DNA of 64,000 nucleotides, from the NCBI GenBank assembly GCA_022225965.2, contig JAKJXP020000058.1, forward strand, positions 228,504 to 292,503, read 5' to 3'. Positions 56,582 through 64,000 of the stretch are shown one piece after another (within the stretch, counting starts at the first letter, position 1; the number at the start of each line of letters is the position of its first letter). The position numbers were made by a program, and so were the translations under genes. Origin of the DNA: Diatrype stigma. Taxonomy: Eukaryota > Ascomycota > Sordariomycetes > Xylariales > Diatrypaceae. The notes beneath the pieces were generated by a model. It was not told where the DNA came from. It made no database searches and was given only the letters and a program-made list of their open reading frames with translations.

Positions 56582-58792
56582 ATGGCCACACTTGGATTCC
56601 TGGTAGTGGTATTGGCTACGCTGTTCTCACAGGCAATTGCTGTGCTCAATGCAGTGGAGACAGCCAGTCAGTATGTGCTAGAGAATGACCGGCTGCATGT
56701 CGCTATCGACAAGAGCAGCGGACAAGTCGTCGACATCGTCCTCGACGACCAGGACATGCTCGGGAGCGCTGGCAAGGGACCATACGTCGATTGCTCCTGC
56801 GTTCCCAGTGGGTTTTGGACTCCGGGTGGTACCGCCAAGTTCGAGTTATACACCGGAGAAGACTCGACGGGCACGCCGTACGGAGGCGTGCGGATGGAAG
56901 ACACGTACTCGTCGACCAATCAGACCATTTCCCAATGGTGGTTTCTGAGAGAGGGGGAAACCGGTATCCATCTCTTCACGCGGGTGGCCTACTACAATGC
57001 AGCGACGCCGTACCTGAGGGGCCTGGGCGAACTGCGCACCCTCTTCCGTCCCAGCACCGATCTGTGGACGCACCTTTCCAGCAGCGATGGAAACTACGCA
57101 CATATTGTCTCCGAGGAGGCGTTCTCCAAGGGGACCACAGTGCAGGACGCGACGACATTCTTAGGAAATTCGACAGATGATCCTTATGTTGAAGAGTATT
57201 CGGACTACTTCACTAAGGTATGCGAGTGTCCTAGCTACGTGCAGTGAATCCAACCTGACTCTCGAACTCATTCTTCTCCCAGTATACCTTCGCAGAGATG
57301 TGGCGGGATCACACGGTCCATGGCCAGTACTCCGATGGGAGCACTAGTTCAGACGGCAGCACGTACGGCGCATGGCTGGTTCACAATACCCGTGAGACAT
57401 ACTATGGAGGCCCACTCCATTCGGACCTTGTTGTGGATGGCATTGTGGTAAGTGTTTTCCTAGCTCAGAAGCATGCTGATACATGTCATCGCAACTATTC
57501 ACTGTCATCTCTGCCCATGGACCTCACCTATTGGAGCGTTGAAAACCTGCAAATCCTGGGGAAATAGTCGATGCTAACTCACAGCGAAGTACAACTACTT
57601 GGTGAGTGGCCACTACGGTGCTCCCACTCCCAACCTGACCCACGGCTTCGACCGCATTTGGGGTCCTCAATACTACCACTTCAACAAGGGAGACCCGGAC
57701 ACACCACTGGAAGAACTGAGAGCAGATGCCGCCCAGTACGCAGACCCAGAGTGGAACGCCGATTTCTACGACAGCATCGCAGAACACGTGCCCAACTACG
57801 TGCCGTCCTCGAACCGCGCCACCTTCACAGCCACCATCGCACTCCCCGAGGGCGCAGCGAATCCGATTGCCGTCCTCGCCGAGAACGGGCAGGACTTCCA
57901 GTTGAACGTCTTCGACCAGGACAGCCTCCAGTACTGGGCCGACATCGACCCCGCGACCGGGGCCGTGTCGATCCCCCGCGTGAAGGAGGGCACGTACCGG
58001 CTGACGGTGTACGCCGACGGGGTCTTCGGGTGGTTCATTGAAGACGACGTCGAAGTATCGCGCTCCTCCGCCGGCGAGCCGCTGCAGTTCACGTGGGAGG
58101 CGGAGAGCTCCGGCCGCGAGGTGTGGCGCATCGGGACGCCGGACAAGTCGGCGGGCGAGTACCGGCACGGGTACGCGCCCGACACGTCGAAGCCGCTGGC
58201 GCCCGAGCAGCACCGCATTTACTGGGGCAAGTGGGACTTCCCGACCGACTTCCCCGAGGGCGTCGTGTTCACGGTCGGCGAGAGCGACGAGGCCGAGGAC
58301 TTCAACTACGTCCACTGGAGCGTGTTCGGCGGGAGCGGCAACTGGCTGCGGCCGGACCCCGTCTACGAGAATGTCAACAACTGGACGGTGCGGTTCGACC
58401 TCTCGCAGGAGGACCTTGGCGGCGGTGCAGCGGCGACGACGGCGACGCTGACGGTGCAGCTCGCGGGCGTCAAGACGGCCAACGGAAACGACCGGTGGGC
58501 CGACAAGCCCGACGAGCCGTACTCGAACTTGCCGTTCACGGTGGCGGTCAACGGCCGGGATGTCGAGACGTGGGTGATCCCCAAGCTCCGCAGCGGGTCG
58601 TGCGGCGTGCGCAGCGGCGTCGTCTGCCAGAACTTCGGGCACAAGTTCACGTTCGCAGCCGATAGATTCTTGCTCGAGGGCACCAATGAGCTCGTCCTGA
58701 GCTTGCCATTCAACGCCACCGACAAGGAAACGGCGCAGCTGCCTGAGACGACGTACCTTCAATATGATGCGCTCCGGTTGGAATTGGCCTGA
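56582..58792 (+). CDS. Rhamnogalacturonan endolyase, polysaccharide lyase family 4
   Basis: Three exons: 56582-57217, 57283-57447 and 57590-58792; introns of 65 and 142 bp; 667 residues. The last acceptor is AAG before TACAACTAC, the only choice that keeps phase. Signal peptide MATLGFLVVVLATLFSQAIA. The catalytic domain has TNQTISQWWFLREGETGIHLFTR and LVSGHYGAPTPNLTHGFDRIWGPQYYH, both typical of PL4; then a fibronectin-like part (VSIPRVKEGTYRLTVYADGVFGWF) and a C-terminal carbohydrate-binding-like sandwich (WGKWDFPTDFP, ending YLQYDALRLELA). It cuts the rhamnose-galacturonate backbone of pectin by beta-elimination outside the cell. The length matches the larger RglB-type fungal enzymes. It points to a plant-associated or plant-debris lifestyle. 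Confidence 0.92.
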
Positions 58793-59281
58793 TGATGCTC
58801 CCTTGGACATGTGAGTTGGTTAACTAGGTGGACCATAATCTTGATCGATAACCGATCTACCTTGGAGTCTTAGTACTCTGGTTAATTTCGAAAGCATCAC
58901 AATATGTATAGCAGAGATATATCATCCTATTACCTGATCGTGACTTATCTAAAGCCATCCGGCTTTGTAATAAGTCTCATCCTTCGATACGACGTCGGTA
59001 ATCTTACTACTTTGTTCCCCTCGAAACATCGGCAAGTCGTAAGTTCTGAACGGTATCGTAGAGCGCCTTGATATATGTTGACCAATAGCTAAGAGGATAT
59101 ATTCTGACATGCATCTACATGATTGTCGGGTTACACGACCCCGCAGTAATCAAGTTCTCGTCATATCAAGCATGCTTTGCGATAGGGGCTACTTGCCTTT
59201 CCTTGGGTGGCATTTTGTGCTCTGCGGCGTTATTCCTCTCTTTATAAACAGGCTGGGCCCCCAAACTAATGGTGCTACCAC
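58793..59281. other. Intergenic region between PL4 lyase and P450
   Basis: About 490 bp, no coding frame. It contains the PL4 3' UTR and the P450 promoter. Confidence 0.5.
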
Positions 59282-61103
59282 ATGAATCAAATCTTAACAT
59301 CTTGTCTCAACTTAAATACTATGACTATAATCGACTTCTTAGACTGGCGCCTTGTAACATGCCAATTGTGTGTTGGCTTGGTGAGTATTCTCATATGGCG
59401 GCGATACCTTCCTTCCATTCGAGACGTCCCTGGCCCGTTCCTTGCCTCTCTCAGTCGGCTGTGGCATACCTATCACCTCGTGATTGGTGATCATAATATG
59501 CAAATACTGAAGCTACACGACGAGTTTGGTAAGTATAAGTCAGGAAGATGAACGAAGAGATTCTTCTAATTTCATGATTTAGGCCACTTCGTTCGCATTG
59601 CCCATAATGAGGTCAGCGTGGGCCATCCAGACGCCGTCAAGAAGCTCCTATTAGCTCCATTGGAGAAGGTAAGTATCAGATTCACGGGGAGTGTACCAAT
59701 AACCTACCTATGATCTGTCTGATGGCTACCTAACATAACGGGTAGGGTTACTGGTATGCTGGAATCAAGAATCCCGATTACCGTTTCGTAGCCCCTTTCA
59801 ACCTTACAAAACCTAAAGAGAAAACGGAACTCTCCAAAGCCCTCGCAACTGGGTATACTCTTGGTAAGACATCCTGGCACCTGGGAGCTTTCTGGTGTTC
59901 TCAATTGTCTGGTTGAAACCAAATTACTACCACATATTGACGAGGCTTCCCAGGCAGCGTCCTCCAGGCTGAAGACACGATGAACAACACGATCGAAAAC
60001 CTTCTTGGCTGGATGGACGAGTACTCTAAGTCTGGAAAGCCGATGCAGCTGAATATTTTCTTACGATTCTTGGCCTTCGACATCCTCGGAGACGTCATAT
60101 TCTCCAAGCAGTTCGGACTGACCAGGGCAGGGAAAGATATACACAACGCACTGGCGACTATAACAGCAATGGGATCTTCCGTCGTGCTCGGCCACTACAG
60201 CTTCTGGCGCAACCTGTTCCTGATGAACCCCGTCAACACCTGGCTCCAGATCCTACCCATCGGGTACATATATGACACTGTGATCAAGGCCATCTCCGAG
60301 CGCCAGAGGAACCCCGACGCCCGCTTTGATGTCGTCGCGCATTGGTTCAAGATGCTGCAGGAGCACCCGGAAAGATTGAACCTGCGAAATATCCAGTCAC
60401 AGGCGACGAACAGTATATCGGCGGGCGCGGACACCGTATCCACCGCGTTGCAGGCGTGTATATTCTTCACGATGAAGCACCCGAAAGTCCTCGCCCGTGT
60501 CCAGGGGGAAATCCAGACCGCGATCGGAGACGGACTCTGCCAGACGAAGGTAGTTACGTTTGCGGATGCACAGAAGCTGCCGTACCTCCAGGCCTGCATC
60601 AAAGAAGCCATGAGATTCTGCAACCCTGTGTCAATGTCATCACCACGTGTGGCGCCTGCTGGGGGAGTCGTTTTCGGCGACAAGTCTTTCTCGGAGGGGA
60701 CCATCTTGTCTGTTAACGGCTGGGTGATACATCTGTCAGAGGAAATATGGGGGCCGGATGCAAGAGAGTTTAATCCCGACCGTTGGTTTCGGGCGAATGC
60801 GGCAGACCTGGAGAGGAAGTATTTCATCCCCGTAAGTACTTATGCTTCAGTATGCCTGCCACCTGTCTCGTCAAAAGAGACTAATGATGATCATGGGTTC
60901 TGGAACAGTACGGGGCAGGTTATGCCTCTTGTCCCGGACACCACATAGCTAAGCTTGAGCTGTCGAAGACCCTTGCAACGATAATGCGAGACTACGACAT
61001 TCGGCTAGTGGACAAGGACCATGTGTGGAAGTTCAAGGCATACATGACGGTCATTCCTGACCCATGGCCGGTCTACGTAGAGAAAAGGGGTCAAAGTGTG
61101 TGA
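59282..61103 (+). CDS. Cytochrome P450 monooxygenase
   Basis: Five exons: 59282-59528, 59583-59668, 59746-59863, 59954-60831 and 60909-61103; 507 residues, normal for a microsomal P450. N-terminal membrane anchor (LVTCQLCVGLVSILIW) followed by RDVPGPF; a start at 59321 is also possible. I-helix SAGADTVSTAL, K-helix EAMR (ExxR), PDRW of the meander, and the heme loop YGAGYASCPG, made by joining exons 4 and 5, with Cys451 as heme ligand; Tyr replaces the usual Phe of FxxGxxxCxG. Subfamily cannot be named safely; the pattern resembles fungal enzymes of the CYP65/CYP68-like benzoate or pisatin-demethylase group (inference). Substrate unknown. The MFS pump next door, tail to tail, suggests a shared small molecule. 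Confidence 0.9.
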
Positions 61104-61368
61104 TTCGCGCTGTCAAATGTTCCGACATCTCCTTTCATCCTATAACAGAGATTTGTTGTATATGATGTTGTACGAATGGGGATTACTATTCGAGTTTCGT
61201 ACCTATGTTTGAACCTTGCTTTCCGATGCCAACTCTGAAAGCTTGGCCTACGCGATCGCTCTAGAATTGTCTAGGATCCTATGACACTTTCGTTAAGACA
61301 TATACAAGTTAGTATTGTATGTTTTTATAGCAATGATGGACTTGACCGTATGTAGCTGATATCACACT

Positions 61369-63732
61369 TCACTTTTCCGGTTGGTGTTCGCCAAGCACCC
61401 CAGATTCCATGCTGTCGAGCTGCGGTTTCTCCCCCTGCACTAACTTCTGCTCCGTGACATGTTCTTGTGCCATAGAATGTCCCTTCACGGTCATGCTCAG
61501 GATCGCAGCAGCGGCCGCGAAGGCCAGAAGTGATAGCCATATTGCCCCGAGTGCGTCCGAGTATGCTTGTATGATTCGAGTCTTCGGTTCCCCACTTTCC
61601 ATCCCTTGGATGACGCCAATCACGCTGGTGGCATCTCGGGAGTACTCGTCGGCAACGTCCGCAAACTCGGGGATACCGTCGAGGTTCTTCTTGAAGACGT
61701 TCTGAAATATGGCCCCCGACACGGCGACGCCGATAGCTTGGCCGAATATTCGAATGAAGGAGAAAAAGGCAGCGGCATGACCGTTGAGCATGGGTCTAGC
61801 AGGAAGTGTTAGCTGGTCTGTGTGAGGAAGCTCAGAGATATTGAAGAAGGGGAAGCATGTACTCTGTGCCGGCTTGTATGGCAAGAATTTCGGCAGTGAA
61901 GAGCATGCCGGTACCGATACCAAAGGGGGTAGTAATGAAAACCCATTGTACGGTGGTGGTGCCCGGCTTGAGAAGGTACAGGATCCCGGACCCGAGCGTG
62001 ACTAGGGTCCACCCAGTCCATAAAGCCCACCTGTATCTCAAGAGCTTGCCAGTGATGGCCCCGACAGCCATACTAGCCCACGATAGGTGGACTGTTACGG
62101 GAAGCATGGCTACCGCCGAATATATTGGGGAATAGGACTTGACAGCTTGGTAGTAGAGCACTAGAGAGTACCACGTTAGAATGTTGACACACTATCGCCT
62201 TTATGTCTGGGTCGGAGTTCTGGACTTACCAAGGAAGTATAAAGCAGCCCACGTCACTAAGCCATGAAGCAACGTCTGTATATAGGTAGAGATGGCCGTC
62301 CATGTACTGAAGATCCGCCTCTCGATGATGGGTTCTGAAGCAAAACGGAACTCCCAGAAGATAAAGAGGAAGATACCAACCAATCCAACAATGATGGGTA
62401 GAAGAACCGCATAGGACGACCTGCATAACCTGTTAGCTCCTATATAAACGATGCCATGGATTATGGGGGTATTATGCGTGCCAATCAAACATGACGCCCC
62501 CGGTTGTTATTCCAAACAGAAAACCTGCCGAGCAGACAGAGAACAGAGTCGCACCGAGCCAGTCAAACTTCATCAGCTTATGAATGATATGGCCTGGAAG
62601 CTTAGCTTGGTTGAGGAACAAAGTCACAAGCAGCATCCCGATTCCAACAATGGGAAGGTTTATCCAAAATATCCAACGCCATGTCTTCCAGCGAGCACCG
62701 TTAGTAGACAAAGGTATATGTTTGAGGTGGGCGGACTTACGACATATTGAGCAAAAGCAGCACCCACGAGAGGACCCCCAGAGGTACCAAGCGACCACAT
62801 AGCCGAATTGATACTGAACCACGTTCCTCGATGCGTAAGAGGGATGAGATCGGAAATGAGGATCTGGCAGGATTGTCAACTGTTTGTAACTTTGTAACAG
62901 TAGGGTATCGGGTGCTCACCTCGAGTAGAACGACGATGCCTCCACCTAATAAGTCTATGAGTGAGGAAGCCAGCAAGGTTGTACATGATAATAACGTACC
63001 TCCGGCACCCTGCTGATAGTCAACAACTAAACAGATCCACCAGAACAACTTCAGCGCTCACCTGAATAGTCCGTCCCACCAAAACGACGGTGAAATTCTG
63101 CGCAAGCGCCGCGATCAGCGAGCCGCCCGTAAAGCCCGCTGCGCAAATGTATAGCATCTACATACGTACCGGCAAAAGTCAGCGATGAACTACTTCAGCC
63201 CGCGAAATGCTCTCCATCTCTCGCATCGGCAAATTGAACGACCAGAGAGTAGGGGAGCGGGCGTGTATCGATCGATACAAATACATACGACTTTCCGACC
63301 TAGGATATGCGACATGGACGCGACAGTCGGCTGGACCACCGTCGAAGCTAGCAGATAGCTAGTGCCGGCCCAGAACGCCTGGAGGGCCGTCCCGCCCAGC
63401 TCGGAGCTCAGAACGGGCAGCGCAGCAGGGAGGCTCGTCGACTCGAACGCGACGGCGGCGACGATGACCTGCAGTGACATGAAGGCGAGCAGGAACCGCT
63501 TCGTAGGCTTCCATTCCTCGCCGACGCCGGCATCGTCCACTACGCCTGGTGTGGGCATGGGAGCTCCGTCGGTGATTGCGGTAGCACTAGCGGCGGTAGT
63601 ATCCGCGCCCGTCGGTCTAATAGCGTCGTGCCTCCGTTCCGGCGCAATTTCGATATCCATCGTGTCGGAATACCCAGAAGTTCTCTGATGCTGTGTGTCG
63701 GAGTCTAGCATCACGAGGCGGCGAATGGTCAT
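61369..63732 (-). CDS. MFS drug-type transporter (14-spanner, DHA2)
   Basis: Nine exons on the minus strand: 63732-63289, 63157-63062, 63009-63000, 62945-62920, 62863-62741, 62684-62482, 62420-62230, 62160-61863 and 61795-61369; 605 residues, fitting 14 membrane segments. Exon 3 is a 10 nt micro-exon that supplies GAGG in TIQGAGGGGIVVLLE, the conserved loop of this family. Other motifs: SMSHILGRKV, LIPLTHRGTWFSI, WRWIFWINLPIVG and NGHAAAFFSFIRIFGQAIGVAVSG. The intron after exon 6 starts GC, not GT, if joined as DW-SSYAVLLP. The N-terminus (about 80 residues) is cytosolic and acidic; an internal start at 63711 is possible. Predicted role: proton-driven export of a toxic or secreted small molecule at the plasma membrane. 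It lies 265 bp tail to tail from the P450. Confidence 0.88.
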
Positions 63733-64000
63733 TCAATCAAGCAATTCGCCTAGTGAGTCAAGCTAGCCGAGAAAGTCGGCCTGCTCTGAGTCTCGGAGGC
63801 CAATGAAAAGCGACGGTGAGGCCATCGGCGCCTATTGAGGAGAGGCCAATCGAAAAGAGGGTGAGCGGGTATTGTATGATTTAGGAGGTCATTGGCTTAC
63901 ACCATTCGGGAAGTTCACATATCGGGCCTTGGCATGGCCTAGAATGCAGTAGAGGTAGGAGGAGGGGGAGGGGGGGGGGGGGGGGGGGGGGGTTTGTAAA
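63733..64000. other. Upstream region of the MFS gene and window edge
   Basis: No gene. A run of 23 G residues lies at 63970-63992; run length is often miscounted in assemblies. Confidence 0.5.

Noticed and set aside
57524..58810. 428-codon minus-strand frame over the PL4 gene
   Set aside because: Antisense shadow; no domain, and the plus-strand exon is conserved.
63970..63992. 23 bp G-run at the right edge as a telomere or structural signal
   Set aside because: A plain homopolymer, not a TTAGGG repeat; length may be a sequencing artefact.

Overview
The window is chromosomal DNA of a filamentous ascomycete (Pezizomycotina, most likely a Sordariomycete-type fungus). The grounds are short spliceosomal introns (about 50-300 bp) in most genes, GC-rich coding regions separated by poorer intergenic DNA, ascomycete families (Zn2Cys6 regulator, fungal PL4 lyase, 14-spanner MFS pump, Pom33-type protein), and AT-saturated transposon relics that keep CpG but are nearly empty of CpA/TpG, the usual mark of repeat-induced point mutation (RIP). 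I cannot name the species. All exon coordinates were worked out by hand from splice signals, phase and family conservation.

Layout. 1-6.4 kb: C-terminal half of the Dbp4 RNA helicase, FAD synthetase, and a choline-oxidase-like GMC flavoenzyme. 6.4-9.8 kb: intergenic DNA holding a RIP-degraded terminal-inverted-repeat element and a long hairpin, then a BetB-type betaine aldehyde dehydrogenase read away from the GMC gene; the two would convert choline to glycine betaine. 12-14.5 kb: a GNAT-like protein and a five-exon saccharopine-dehydrogenase-like oxidoreductase. 16.1-17.3 kb: a 1.2 kb element with 136 bp direct terminal repeats. 18.2-24 kb: zinc alcohol dehydrogenase, a small unrecognised three-exon membrane protein, and a two-BIR Bir1/survivin protein.

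25.4-29.9 kb: a secreted-protein gene cut in two by a 3,338 bp hAT-type transposon with an exact 8 bp target duplication; the reading frame matches perfectly across the insertion, and an in-frame TAG lies 56-58 bp outside it. 31.6-34.1 kb: a Zn2Cys6 regulator. 37.4-38.4 kb: a TA-flanked inverted-repeat element carrying tandem repeats and a tRNA-like pol III promoter module. 38.8-46.5 kb: Pom33/TMEM33-type protein, PTEN-like phosphatase, and a berberine-bridge-type flavin oxidase. 46.5-56.5 kb is almost gene-free apart from one 66-residue secreted peptide.

56.6-63.7 kb: rhamnogalacturonan lyase (PL4), cytochrome P450 and, tail to tail with the P450, a nine-exon 14-spanner MFS transporter with a 10 nt micro-exon. 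The P450/MFS pair could be the edge of a metabolite or detoxification cluster, but no backbone synthase is visible. Housekeeping genes alternate with accessory, repeat-rich stretches. The best second-look items are the hAT-split gene, the composite 37.4-38.4 kb element, the terminal-repeat element at 16 kb and the small three-exon gene at 20 kb.
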